Of a stretch of DNA of 64,000 nucleotides, positions 24,708-33,173 are shown in pieces (within the stretch, counting starts at the first letter, position 1; the number at the start of each line of letters is the position of its first letter). A program made the translations under genes and the position numbers. The notes under the pieces were generated by a model that did no database searches, had not been told where the DNA came from, and saw only the letters and a program-made list of their open reading frames with translations. Source of the DNA: GWE2-51-13 sp942492825 (lineage in GTDB: Bacteria; Bacillota_I; Bacilli_A; Erysipelotrichales; Erysipelotrichaceae); the NCBI GenBank assembly GCA_942492825.1, contig OW818635.1, positions 620,001 through 684,000 of the forward strand. Direction: 5' to 3'.

Positions 24708-25529
24708 TTACCTCACTTTCTGACAGGACGGGCAATAGACCGTGCCCCGTTGTCCGACGACGATGCGTTTGAGTGGTGTGCCGCAGGTCGCGCAAGGTTT
24801 CCCTTTTTGGCCATACGCATGGAGTTCGAATTGGAAGCGACCGCTTACCCCTAAGGAGGAGACATATGTGCGGACGGTGGTCCCGCCGGCTAAGATCGCT
24901 TGGCCTAAAATGAAGCGCGATTGATTCAAGATATCTTCCCACTGTTTCAATGTGATACGTCCCACCGGTTGTTTGGGCGAGAGCCGACAGGCGTAACAGA
25001 TTTCGTCCGCGTAGATGTTTCCGATCCCGGCGATGTTGCTTTGGTTAAGAAGCCAGATTTTGAGTTGTGTTTTCTTGTGTCGGGTTGCTTTGAATAGGAT
25101 TTTCGCATGTAACTCGGGATCAAAGGGTTCATACCCAAGTCCGTCCAAAACGGTTAGATTATCTTCTTTCTTATAATAATAGAACCGTCCGAACTTGCGG
25201 GTATCGTTATATTCGACACGTCGCCCGTCGTTGAGATAAAGCAGGACATGGCTGTGTTTTTCGGTCGGATCCGTGACATGTTTGACGTAGAACCGTCCTT
25301 CCATGCGTAAATGCACGATCAGCGTATCTTCATCAAAGCGTATCAGAATGTACTTCGCACGACGCGTGACATCGCGGATCGTTTGACCTGACAACAGATT
25401 CGCCATCGTTTCGGCCGGTACATTTCCGGCGATTTTCGGCCACAAAAACTCGATCTTTTTCAGGGTAGCGCCGGATAACATGTTTTTTAAGGCATCCGCG
25501 ACCGTTTGGACTTCGGGTAGTTCAGGCAT
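24708..25529 (-). CDS. mutM: Formamidopyrimidine-DNA glycosylase
   Basis: A 273-aa base-excision repair enzyme removing oxidised purines such as 8-oxoguanine. The N-terminal catalytic PELPEV (Pro2, Glu3) is intact, as are the helix-two-turn-helix region NQSNIAGIGNIYADEICY and the C-terminal zinc finger with CATCGTPL and CPSC. Its ATG overlaps the polA stop by one base, coupling it to DNA polymerase I. Confidence 0.97.
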   Translation of the reverse strand: MPELPEVQTVADALKNMLSGATLKKIEFLWPKIAGNVPAETMANLLSGQTIRDVTRRAKYILIRFDEDTLIVHLRMEGRFYVKHVTDPTEKHSHVLLYLNDGRRVEYNDTRKFGRFYYYKKEDNLTVLDGLGYEPFDPELHAKILFKATRHKKTQLKIWLLNQSNIAGIGNIYADEICYACRLSPKQPVGRITLKQWEDILNQSRFILGQAILAGGTTVRTYVSSLGVSGRFQFELHAYGQKGKPCATCGTPLKRIVVGQRGTVYCPSCQKVR

Positions 25530-28075
25530 TACTTCGCCTCATACCAGTCTTTCCCCCACGCTTCCGAAACTTCCAGCGGGACATTGAGGGTGGTCGCTTC
25601 GATCATTTCCTTCTTTACTAGAGTACGTAAGGTTTCCAATTCGTCAGCCGGTACATGGAAGACCAGTTCGTCGTGGACCTGCAAGATCATTTTCGATCGC
25701 ATCGCGTTTTTACGCAAGGCTTCGTCAATGCGGATCATCGCGACCTTGATCAAATCGGCCGCGCTTCCTTGGATCGGTGCGTTCATCGCGGCACGTTTCC
25801 CGAATTCGCGCATATTATAATTTTTATCGTGGATCTCCGGAATTTCGCGGCGACGGCCGAACATGGTCACCACATAACCGTTGACCTGACAGAACGCGAC
25901 GGTTTCGTCCATATAATTTTGGATCCCGCGATAGGTGTTTAAGTAGTTTTGGATAAATGCCCTTGCGGTTTCGCGCGAGACGCCGATTTGTTGGGCTAAG
26001 CCGAAATCGCTGATTCCGTAGATGATTCCGAAATTGACCGCTTTGGCTTGACGACGCATCTTCGAATCGACGTTCTCCACATGGAATACATCTTTGGCTG
26101 TACGCGTATGGATATCGTCTCCGGTCACGAACGCTTCGATCATCGCGGTTTCGTTGGCCATATGGGCAAGGATCCGTAATTCGATCTGCGAATAGTCGCA
26201 CGAATAGAGCACATGCCCTTCATCCGCCACGAACGCTTTGCGAATTTCGCGCGTTTCTTCGTTACGGACGCTAATGTTTTGAAGGTTGGGATCGGTCGAT
26301 GACAAGCGCCCCGTCGCCGCCACGGTTTGACGGTAATCGGTATGAATCTTCCCATCGTTTTGGACAAACTTACGTAAACCTTGGGCATAGGTGGAATAGA
26401 GTTTCTGGTATTTGCGATACTCGATCAAATGCGCAACAATCGGATGTGCCTCGACCAGTTCTTCCAACACGTCGATCGAGGTCGAACGCTTCTTATTGGC
26501 CGGCAATTGGAGTTTATCGAACAGGATTTCCGCCAACTGTTTCGGCGAATTCAAATTGAATTCTCCACCGGCTTCAGTCGTGATAAGCTGCGTGAGTTCG
26601 TTGATTTTGATGAGGGTTTGGGTGGCGATCCGATCCAGGATCTCCAAATCCACCCGGATGCCTTCCCTTTCCATCGAAGCAAGGACAGGAATCAAGGGGA
26701 TTTCGATCGTACGATAAAGTTGAAGCATACCTTTTTGTTCAAGGTTGGGACGTAACTTCAAATAGGTTTGATGCATCAAGACCGCTGTTTGCTTGCATGC
26801 ATGGATCGCAGCAGGCTCGCTATTGGCGGCCGGCGATGACGGCCAACCATGGACTGAAGCAAGTTTTTCATACGTACTTAAGTTGGAATCGATCAAGAAC
26901 GCCAGAATCATCAGATCCTCGCTTAACGCCCGGATTTCGATGCCGACCGCGGATGCCCCATGAAGGATCCGTTTGACATCATACCCGATCATGGCTTCGC
27001 GACTGGAAAGATAGGTTAAAATCTCCGGATCATTTTTGAGCTCTTCGACGGTTTTATAGATTGCGCCCTTTCCATCGCTGAAGGTCAACGATAAGAGCGG
27101 ATGCGGAAAGGACGAATCATCCAAATCGAACTGCGCAAACAGCGTCAATCCTTTCGATCGATCCAAGTCCCGAAACGCTTGCGTTTCGATCACACCGGCA
27201 TCAGGCTTCTTCACAATATTTTCTTCGGCTCTTCGGGCTAACGTATGCATGTCGTATTTCTTAAAGAAGTTGAGACTTCCTTCGATATCGGGATCAAAAA
27301 CCATCGCGTCGAAGTTCAAATCGATCGGCGCATCGGTCTTGATGGTTGCGAGAAACTTGGAAAACAAGGCCAACTCACGATTGTTTATGACTGTCTCCTT
27401 GAGTTTCCCTTTCAGATCTTCCGCATGATCAAGCACATTCTCGACTGTCTGATATTCATCGATCAGTTTCAACGCCGTCTTTTCTCCGACTCCCGGTAAT
27501 CCCGGGATATTGTCGGAAGCATCGCCCATCAACCCTTTCAGGTCGGTGATTTGCGACGGAACTAGATTCATTTCGGTTTTTAAGGCGGCTTCGTCCATTT
27601 CGACGATTTCCGTCAACCCTTTTTTCATCAACCACACCGAAGTTGTCGGGTCGATGAGCTGAAGGAGATCGCGATCGGAACTGAGGATGTTGATGTCCCA
27701 ATCCGGATATTTTTTGGCCAACGATCCGATGATATCGTCCGCTTCCAATCCGTCTTGTTGGTAACGGGCGATATGCGCCGCATCCAAATATTCGCGTACC
27801 AAAGGAAACTGTTCGATCAGTTCTTCAGGTAACGGTTTGCGAGTCCCTTTATATTCAGGATAAGCATCGTGGCGGAAAGTCTTCTTTCCACTGTCCCATG
27901 CGACCATCATGGCTTGGGGTTGGACCAATTCGATGGCCTTATTCAACATACTCACAAAGCCGTACACCGCATTGGTGCTGACGGATTGCGAGGTACTGCT
28001 TAAGCGTGTATAGGAGCTTGCGTAAAACGCACGGAATAACATGGAGTTTCCGTCGACAAGTAACATCTTTTTCAT
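25529..28075 (-). CDS. polA: DNA polymerase I
   Basis: An 848-aa repair polymerase. The N-terminal ~290 residues form the 5'-3' exonuclease (SDRDLLQLI, GLPGVGEKTA). The middle exonuclease-fold domain lacks the DxE metal site (the segment reads LFAQFDLDDSSF), so proofreading is presumably inactive, as in Bacillus relatives. The polymerase domain has motif A CDYSQIELRILAH, motif B RRQAKAVNFGIIYG and motif C QVHDELVFH. It heads the repair/replication operon; AGAGGTGAG precedes the ATG. Confidence 0.97.
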   Translation of the reverse strand: MKKMLLVDGNSMLFRAFYASSYTRLSSTSQSVSTNAVYGFVSMLNKAIELVQPQAMMVAWDSGKKTFRHDAYPEYKGTRKPLPEELIEQFPLVREYLDAAHIARYQQDGLEADDIIGSLAKKYPDWDINILSSDRDLLQLIDPTTSVWLMKKGLTEIVEMDEAALKTEMNLVPSQITDLKGLMGDASDNIPGLPGVGEKTALKLIDEYQTVENVLDHAEDLKGKLKETVINNRELALFSKFLATIKTDAPIDLNFDAMVFDPDIEGSLNFFKKYDMHTLARRAEENIVKKPDAGVIETQAFRDLDRSKGLTLFAQFDLDDSSFPHPLLSLTFSDGKGAIYKTVEELKNDPEILTYLSSREAMIGYDVKRILHGASAVGIEIRALSEDLMILAFLIDSNLSTYEKLASVHGWPSSPAANSEPAAIHACKQTAVLMHQTYLKLRPNLEQKGMLQLYRTIEIPLIPVLASMEREGIRVDLEILDRIATQTLIKINELTQLITTEAGGEFNLNSPKQLAEILFDKLQLPANKKRSTSIDVLEELVEAHPIVAHLIEYRKYQKLYSTYAQGLRKFVQNDGKIHTDYRQTVAATGRLSSTDPNLQNISVRNEETREIRKAFVADEGHVLYSCDYSQIELRILAHMANETAMIEAFVTGDDIHTRTAKDVFHVENVDSKMRRQAKAVNFGIIYGISDFGLAQQIGVSRETARAFIQNYLNTYRGIQNYMDETVAFCQVNGYVVTMFGRRREIPEIHDKNYNMREFGKRAAMNAPIQGSAADLIKVAMIRIDEALRKNAMRSKMILQVHDELVFHVPADELETLRTLVKKEMIEATTLNVPLEVSEAWGKDWYEAK

Positions 28076-28097
28076 AGTCTGCTCACCTCTTGCGACA

Positions 28098-28125
28098 ATT
28101 GTACCATGGTAGGACGGCTTTTCAA
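28098..28125 (-). promoter_or_regulatory. Promoter of the polA operon
   Basis: Minus strand: -35 TTGAAA at 28120-28125, 16-base spacer, -10 TACAAT at 28098-28103, about 22 bases before polA. Confidence 0.65.
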
Positions 28126-28140
28126 AGCAAGGTTCAAAAG

Positions 28141-28160
28141 AAAAGGACCCTGAGGGGTCC
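28141..28160 (-). terminator. Terminator of the mre/ZnuA-like transcript
   Basis: Minus strand stem GGACCC/GGGTCC followed by TTTTCTTTT. It touches the TAG stop of the ZnuA-like gene (28160-28162). Confidence 0.8.
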
Positions 28161-29122
28161 TACTCGGCGATGGATTCCAATGTGCTAAGATTTTCGTACA
28201 TCAAGGTCAGATAATCTTTGTTGCCGGCAAGGTCCGACTCGGTCAAGAACGCAAGATTGTGTAAGGGAATCGCCTTGAGTCCAAGGTCGGTAAGCATGGA
28301 CGTATAGACCGAAAGCATATCTTCCGGTAAGTTCGCTTCAAGGGCAATGTATTTCACATTATCCGCGACGATCCGTTGTTTGATCAGCTGGAGTTGGTTA
28401 TCGCTGGGATAGACGCCAAAGCGCGATAGGAAGACCGGATACACATGCACTCCGTAGGCTTTTTGCCAATTTCCGAAAGATGGCGTCATCGAAACAAAGG
28501 AAACGCTTTTCTTGTTGAGACGTAATTGTTGGTATTCAGCATCCAATCTTGCCAATTCGCTCTGTAATGTCTTGAAATTGGCATTGAATGTCTTCGCTTC
28601 TTCCGGATAGACTTTCAATAACCAGTTCAAAATGGTCTTACCCATCGACGTCATGGCGATCGGATCCATCCAAAGCATCGGGTCTTTATCGTAGAGATCG
28701 ATCGCGGTAAACGCGTTTCCGGAATAATAGTCCGATTCGACCGTGATTTCGCTGCCTGCCACATTGGCGATCGTATAGCGACGGAAACTGTAAATCGCCG
28801 CCGTAATGCTTAAATCAACGACTTCGACGTTTGCGTCATCGATTTCGTTACGGTAAACGCTATAGTAGGATTCCAATTGGTTGATATGGAAAAGCACGTC
28901 GATTTTCTTGAGTTTACTTTCATGATCAGCCACGATATTCGCACGTTGGATCACCGATCCCGAACTCATCATTTCGACATCGACCTTGTTGCCTGCGATA
29001 CGTTGGACCAGATATTGGACCGGGTAGACGGTTACGCCCACGACCGGTTTTCCGGTCTTACAACCGCTTAACATCGTTATCGCAAGGATTACGACAATCA
29101 TCCGTTTAAGATATTTTTTCAT
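28160..29122 (-). CDS. ZnuA-like metal-binding lipoprotein, divergent
   Basis: About 320 aa. Lipoprotein signal with lipobox LSGC near residue 20. The body follows the ZnuA/metal-binding cluster A-I fold: VGVTVYPVQYLVQRIAGNKVDVE, the kinked central helix region and LWMDPIAMTSMGKTI, which aligns with the DPHxWLxP motif but has methionine where the metal-ligand histidine should be. No histidine-rich loop is present. There is no permease or ATPase beside it. The start at 29122 has GGAAAGGG before it; the longer frame from 29152 overlaps mreD. Metal binding is therefore doubtful; it may have another ligand or a structural role with MreCD. Confidence 0.7.
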   Translation of the reverse strand: MKKYLKRMIVVILAITMLSGCKTGKPVVGVTVYPVQYLVQRIAGNKVDVEMMSSGSVIQRANIVADHESKLKKIDVLFHINQLESYYSVYRNEIDDANVEVVDLSITAAIYSFRRYTIANVAGSEITVESDYYSGNAFTAIDLYDKDPMLWMDPIAMTSMGKTILNWLLKVYPEEAKTFNANFKTLQSELARLDAEYQQLRLNKKSVSFVSMTPSFGNWQKAYGVHVYPVFLSRFGVYPSDNQLQLIKQRIVADNVKYIALEANLPEDMLSVYTSMLTDLGLKAIPLHNLAFLTESDLAGNKDYLTLMYENLSTLESIAE

Positions 29123-29138
29123 AGTTTCCCTTTCCGCT

Positions 29139-29696
29139 TCAGGAGTTGACATTCATCCAACGCACCTTTTCTTTGGCACGTTTGACGCGATCTTGTTTCG
29201 ATAACTGACCTTCTTTGAAATCGTTCAGATAGATACAGGCTACGATCAACGGCACATTGCCTAAGATCGTCAAGAACTCGCGACGGGATAACCATTCGAC
29301 CATGTCCAACCGGATGGTTCCGGTTAGGCTTAGGAAGAAATAGAGGATCCACTCATTGACAAAGATTCCGATAACGACCAAGATGACCCGTTCATAAATC
29401 GATTCGCTCATGTGTTTCGACCAGATATGGACCACCAAGACGGTCAATAAAAACGCAAAGGTCGTGGCGAATTCGAAACCGTAACGCGTGAAATCGATCC
29501 ATAATCCCAATCCCATCGCCAATAAGAGATGGTTGGTCAAGTTCATATCGTTAACGCTGAGAATCAGTCCCGCCAAGGTCATTTGGGGGATAAATACCAA
29601 GGTTAAGAAGGATGTGTCGACCGGAAACAAAATTCCAAGTAAGGTATCCGTTACGAAACAAATCGCGAAAAACGCACCATGGACTTTTATGTTCAT
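29139..29696 (-). CDS. mreD: Rod shape-determining protein MreD
   Basis: A 185-aa integral membrane protein with about five or six hydrophobic helices and a basic cytoplasmic C-terminus (KQDRVKRAKEKVRW). Weakly conserved in sequence, but its size, topology and position overlapping the 3' end of mreC by an ATGA junction identify it. With MreC it links the elongasome to the membrane, implying a rod-shaped walled cell, unlike true Mollicutes. Confidence 0.88.
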   Translation of the reverse strand: MNIKVHGAFFAICFVTDTLLGILFPVDTSFLTLVFIPQMTLAGLILSVNDMNLTNHLLLAMGLGLWIDFTRYGFEFATTFAFLLTVLVVHIWSKHMSESIYERVILVVIGIFVNEWILYFFLSLTGTIRLDMVEWLSRREFLTILGNVPLIVACIYLNDFKEGQLSKQDRVKRAKEKVRWMNVNS

Positions 29697-30532
29697 TTGC
29701 GTTTCACCACCGCGACGTAATCAAAGGATTTGAAATCGGCGGCGGACTTGACGTAAATCGTCATTCCGACCGCATTCTCCAATTCGACGACTTCTTTCAC
29801 GTACCCGACCAACAAACCGGACGGAAACACGCCACCCAATCCCGATGAAATCACGGTCATGCCTTGCGTGACCGCATAACCCGTCGTCATCAATCGGACT
29901 TCAAACGCTTCGTTTTCCACGTCATATCGTTCCAAAATCGCCTCGGCGGTTTGGGTCGGACTGAGTTGGATCTTGACCGTAACTTTATTGTTTGCGTTCT
30001 GCGTCGTCAACAAGCGTACGACACTGCGGCTCGCGAACACTTCTTCGACTTTTCCGATCAAGCCTTTACTGCTGATGACGGCGTCATTCACCGCGATCCC
30101 GTCATCCGATCCGACATCGATCGATATCGACGTGTCAAACGCATCGTAAGGTCGATAAACGACCGTAGCGTTTTTCAATTCGTATCCGTCCATCGCCAAA
30201 TCGATGCCAGTCAGTTCTTTGAGTTCTTCGATCTGCCGATAGGCTTCCTCAAGTTTCGCCTGATAAATCGCTAAAAGTTCGAGTTGCGTACGTAACTCGT
30301 CGTTTTCTTGTTTCGCTTGCCACAAGGTCGCGAAGTCTTTCGCGAAATTACCGATCGAGGTCACCGGCTTTTCGATCAAGGTATACCGTAACATCGTAAA
30401 CACGTCATAACCTTTAGCGTCTAAATCCGCCAACGGCGAGTTGAATTTGAGTATGTTAAGAAAAACCGTCAAGGTCAACATGACGGATATCGCTACGATC
30501 AGGATGCGTTGGGTTTTGTTGAATTTGCGCAT
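29693..30532 (-). CDS. mreC: Rod shape-determining protein MreC
   Basis: About 279 aa: a short cytoplasmic N-terminus, one membrane helix (ILIVAISVMLTLTVFLNIL), a coiled coil (about residues 60-100, rich in E, L and Q) and a beta-barrel extracellular domain (IDVGSDDGIAVNDAVI, GLIGKVEEV). It scaffolds cell-wall elongation enzymes. The start at 30532 is chosen for AGGTGA upstream and the correct N-terminus; the longer frame from 30640 crosses the radC terminator. Confidence 0.92.
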   Translation of the reverse strand: MRKFNKTQRILIVAISVMLTLTVFLNILKFNSPLADLDAKGYDVFTMLRYTLIEKPVTSIGNFAKDFATLWQAKQENDELRTQLELLAIYQAKLEEAYRQIEELKELTGIDLAMDGYELKNATVVYRPYDAFDTSISIDVGSDDGIAVNDAVISSKGLIGKVEEVFASRSVVRLLTTQNANNKVTVKIQLSPTQTAEAILERYDVENEAFEVRLMTTGYAVTQGMTVISSGLGGVFPSGLLVGYVKEVVELENAVGMTIYVKSAADFKSFDYVAVVKRK

Positions 30533-30613
30533 TTCATCACCTGTGCCTATTATACGGGCAAACGCCGTTTGATTCAACCTTTGTCGGCTTTCAGGGTTCA
30601 ATCCAACATTAAA

Positions 30614-30632
30614 ACAGCGGTTTTCCCGCTGT
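30614..30632 (-). terminator. Probable terminator after radC
   Basis: Minus strand stem ACAGCGG/CCGCTGT followed by TTTTAATG, 22 bases after the radC stop. The T run is short, so some read-through into mreC is possible. Confidence 0.6.
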
Positions 30633-30653
30633 ATTGTCAACCTTTACGTAACT

Positions 30654-31340
30654 TTACTCTTGACTCGATAATCCGAATTGTTGGCGTAAGCTACAGAAGG
30701 TTCGATGGCTGACGATGATATGATCCAACAGTGGAATCCCCATCATTTTTCCGGCTTCTTCTAGTGAATGGGTGACTTGGATATCATTTTCACTGGGTGT
30801 CACATCACCGCTGGGATGATTGTGGACCGCGATGATGCGGGCAGCGCTTTGGGCGACCGCTTCTTTGAAGATTTCACGCGGATGTACCACGGAGCGGTCA
30901 AGACTTCCGATGAAGCAGACTTTGTGTCCGATGATGTGATTTTTGGTATCGAGGAAGACGACCAAGAAATGTTCTTGCTTCAAATCTCCCAATTCTTTGC
31001 GCAACCAATCCACCAATCGTTTGGGTTGGTCGACCACATCCATCTCATAGGCTTCTTCCAGCGCCATGCGGCGCGAGATTTCCGCTACCGCCAAGAGCTC
31101 GCAAGCTTTGGCTTGATTGATCCCATGGATCGCGCATAAGTCGACGACATTCAGCTGCGCTAAGCGACGAAGACCTTTGGTTTTCTTCAACAATTCTTCG
31201 GCCACGCTAAAGACGGAATTCTTTTGGGTACCGGTACGTAAGATCAACGCAAGCAATTCCGTGTTGCTTAGGGAACGTATACCATCGCGGATCATCTTTT
31301 CACGCGGCCGATCCGTGACCGCGAGTTCTTTGATCTCCAA
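30654..31340 (-). CDS. radC: RadC family JAB/MPN metalloprotein
   Basis: A 228-aa protein with an N-terminal helix-hairpin-helix (CAIHGINQAKACELLAV) and a C-terminal MPN+ metal site HNHPSGDVTPSENDI (H-x-H...D). Its biological role is unsettled despite the old DNA-repair name. The start appears to be TTG at 31338-31340: it gives the family N-terminus (EIKELAVTDRPREKM), there is an upstream in-frame stop, and no ATG or GTG is available. No clear ribosome site precedes it, but a hairpin does (31349-31364). It lies upstream of mreC-mreD as in many Bacillota. Confidence 0.88.
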   Translation of the reverse strand: MEIKELAVTDRPREKMIRDGIRSLSNTELLALILRTGTQKNSVFSVAEELLKKTKGLRRLAQLNVVDLCAIHGINQAKACELLAVAEISRRMALEEAYEMDVVDQPKRLVDWLRKELGDLKQEHFLVVFLDTKNHIIGHKVCFIGSLDRSVVHPREIFKEAVAQSAARIIAVHNHPSGDVTPSENDIQVTHSLEEAGKMMGIPLLDHIIVSHRTFCSLRQQFGLSSQE

Positions 31341-31348
31341 TGAATAAA

Positions 31349-31364
31349 GAGGACTTGCGTCCTC
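31349..31364 (-). terminator. Hairpin between the 41-aa gene and radC
   Basis: Minus strand stem GAGGAC/GTCCTC with loop GCAA, followed by TTTATT. It overlaps the stop of the small gene upstream and ends only eight bases before the radC TTG start. It may be a weak terminator or an element that limits radC translation. Confidence 0.45.
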
Positions 31365-31488
31365 AATCTCCCCAACTCATCGAAATACCTGGAATACTGA
31401 CGCGTCCGCGTCCGGCAGTCAGAAGTCGAAAGATCGCGGCAATCCCCGCCGCGACGGCGATGTAAAGCAATAACGTCGATGATAACAT
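31363..31488 (-). CDS. Small membrane protein, 41 aa, unknown
   Basis: Too short for routine calling but well supported: ATG at 31486-31488 with a perfect AGGAGG eight bases upstream, 41 codons to TGA at 31363-31365. The product starts MLSSTLLLYIAVAAGIAAIF, a single membrane helix, followed by a short basic, glycine-containing tail (RLLTAGRGRVSIPGI). I recognise no family. It sits between the 54-aa gene and radC on the same strand. Function unknown. Confidence 0.7.
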   Translation of the reverse strand: MLSSTLLLYIAVAAGIAAIFRLLTAGRGRVSIPGISMSWGD

Positions 31489-31536
31489 GGGTTGTACCTC
31501 CTATGTTACCTAGTATGAAGTGGGATTTGGTTTCCC

Positions 31537-31701
31537 TTACTTCAGCGAAGCGATAAGTTCGTTCGTTAAATTATTCAACTTTTCGGCGCACGTTTGTGTC
31601 GCTTTACGATCAAATTTCGTCTCGCTCCATTGGATGCATTCCACCAGTTCCGCGCTGACGACCGCGATTTGTTTGATTAGGGTTTGGATGTTTTTTTCCA
31701 T
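31537..31701 (-). CDS. Small soluble protein, 54 aa, unknown
   Basis: ATG at 31699-31701 preceded by AGAGGTG, 54 codons to TAA at 31537-31539. The product is a predicted two-helix protein (KNIQTLIKQIAVVSAELVEC, then CAEKLNNLTNELIASLK) with two cysteines and no membrane segment. No family recognised. It begins 90 bases from the divergent GPH transporter and probably heads the transcript with the 41-aa gene and radC. Confidence 0.6.
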   Translation of the reverse strand: MEKNIQTLIKQIAVVSAELVECIQWSETKFDRKATQTCAEKLNNLTNELIASLK

Positions 31702-31790
31702 GCTAGCACCTCTTTGGTATTTATTTTACCACGTCATTCTTTTCAAGGAAGGTATTTCCCGATATACTTGAAACAATAGGGAGAAAAACG

Positions 31791-33119
31791 ATGAACTATG
31801 AAGAAAAACTGCCGTTACGCGAGAAACTGAGTTTCGGATTTGCCGGTCTTGGCCAAAACATCATCTATAATTTTTCGGCGACGTATCTGATGTTCTTCTA
31901 TACCGATGTGTTCGGGTTATTGCCGGTTGCGGTCGGCATTCTTATGATGGTGGCGAAAATCTGGGATGCGGTCAACGATCCGATCTTCGGAGTCATCGTC
32001 GATCGAACCCGCAGTAAACGCGGAAAACTCCATCCTTGGTTGTTTGCGGTGCCGATCCCCATGATCATCTTCACCATTCTTACCTTCTATGCGCCGCAGG
32101 TGAGTTATATGTATAAACTCATTTACGCTTATGTCACCTTTATTCTGTGGGATATGGTATTCACGATCTCCGATGTACCTTATTGGGGTTTATCGGCGGC
32201 GATGACGCACAATCCGAAGGAACGTTTGAATCTGATTACCATGGCGCGTATTTTCTGTAATATCGGGATCGCGATTTCGATCGTACTTCCTCCCTTGATG
32301 TTCGGTCGTTTTCCGGATCAACGTACCGGTTATTTCTGGACCGCGGTTTTGTTTGTGACGATCGGCGGTTTACTTTTCTATCTTGCCGCTTTTGGCACCA
32401 AAGAACGTGTCATCGATGTGAGCGAACCTTCTTCGTTTCGCGAGAACTGGCACTTGATCCGTCAAAACAAACCCTTACTGATTTTACAGGCATCTCGAAT
32501 GTTGGGCGCGTTTCGCATGGTGTTGGCCGCAGCCGGAACCTACTTCGCCATTTATAATCTCGGCGATGAAGCGTACTTCTCGCTGCTCGGTGGGATCTTG
32601 ATCGCCTCGATGATCTTCGCGATGTTTATCACGCCCTTCTTCACCAAACGATTCTCGAAACGGTTTCTTTATATGGCTTCGCTTGGACTGGGTGCCGTTT
32701 CGCATCTTGCTATGTTTGCATTCGGTTATGGAAATCTAACACTCGTTTTTGTGTTCTTGTTTCTATGCGGGATGTCGTTGGGGATGAACGATGTCATTAC
32801 GTATACGATGGTCGGCGACACGGTGGATTACCTCCAATGGAAAACCGGAAAGCGTACGGAAGGATTATGCTTCTCGATGCAGACGTTCACGACCAAAATG
32901 CAGACGGCGTTCGGTTTATTCTGGATGGGGCTTGTGCTTGAATTCTCCGGTTACATTAAGGAAACCGAACAAACCGCGCAGGCGCTTACCGGCATCTTCT
33001 CGCTGATTTCCCTTTTTCCCGGAATCGCGGCGATCCTGAGTATTCTACCGATGTTCTTCTATGACTTGACCGAAGCGAAACACGAGAAGATATTAAGCGA
33101 ACTACAAACAAGAATATAA
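31791..33119 (+). CDS. GPH-family sugar:cation symporter (MFS type)
   Basis: A 442-aa protein with about twelve membrane helices. The N-terminus EKLSFGFAGLGQNIIYNFSATYLMFFYTDVFG and the KIWDAVNDPIFGVIVDRTRSKRGKLHPW stretch are diagnostic of glycoside-pentoside-hexuronide symporters, which carry sugars or glycosides with H+ or Na+. AGGGAG precedes the ATG, and a TATACT -10-like box lies about 25 bases upstream. It is a lone plus-strand gene with no sugar hydrolase beside it, so the sugar cannot be guessed. Confidence 0.88.
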   Translation: MNYEEKLPLREKLSFGFAGLGQNIIYNFSATYLMFFYTDVFGLLPVAVGILMMVAKIWDAVNDPIFGVIVDRTRSKRGKLHPWLFAVPIPMIIFTILTFYAPQVSYMYKLIYAYVTFILWDMVFTISDVPYWGLSAAMTHNPKERLNLITMARIFCNIGIAISIVLPPLMFGRFPDQRTGYFWTAVLFVTIGGLLFYLAAFGTKERVIDVSEPSSFRENWHLIRQNKPLLILQASRMLGAFRMVLAAAGTYFAIYNLGDEAYFSLLGGILIASMIFAMFITPFFTKRFSKRFLYMASLGLGAVSHLAMFAFGYGNLTLVFVFLFLCGMSLGMNDVITYTMVGDTVDYLQWKTGKRTEGLCFSMQTFTTKMQTAFGLFWMGLVLEFSGYIKETEQTAQALTGIFSLISLFPGIAAILSILPMFFYDLTEAKHEKILSELQTRI

Positions 33120-33148
33120 CAAATATTTTCTTGAACTTATTCAATTAA

Positions 33149-33170
33149 AAAGTCTCCGTGAGGAGACTTT
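33149..33170. terminator. Shared bidirectional terminator between the GPH transporter and metQ
   Basis: Stem AAAGTCTCC/GGAGACTTT with loop GTGA lies between convergent genes. Reading minus it is followed by TTTAATTG; reading plus by CGTTTAG, so it is better for metQ but may serve both. Confidence 0.85.
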
Positions 33171-33173
33171 CGT

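Noticed and set aside
30533..30640. Longer mreC start at 30640
   Set aside because: It would begin upstream of the radC terminator and add residues not seen in MreC; 30532 has AGGTGA.
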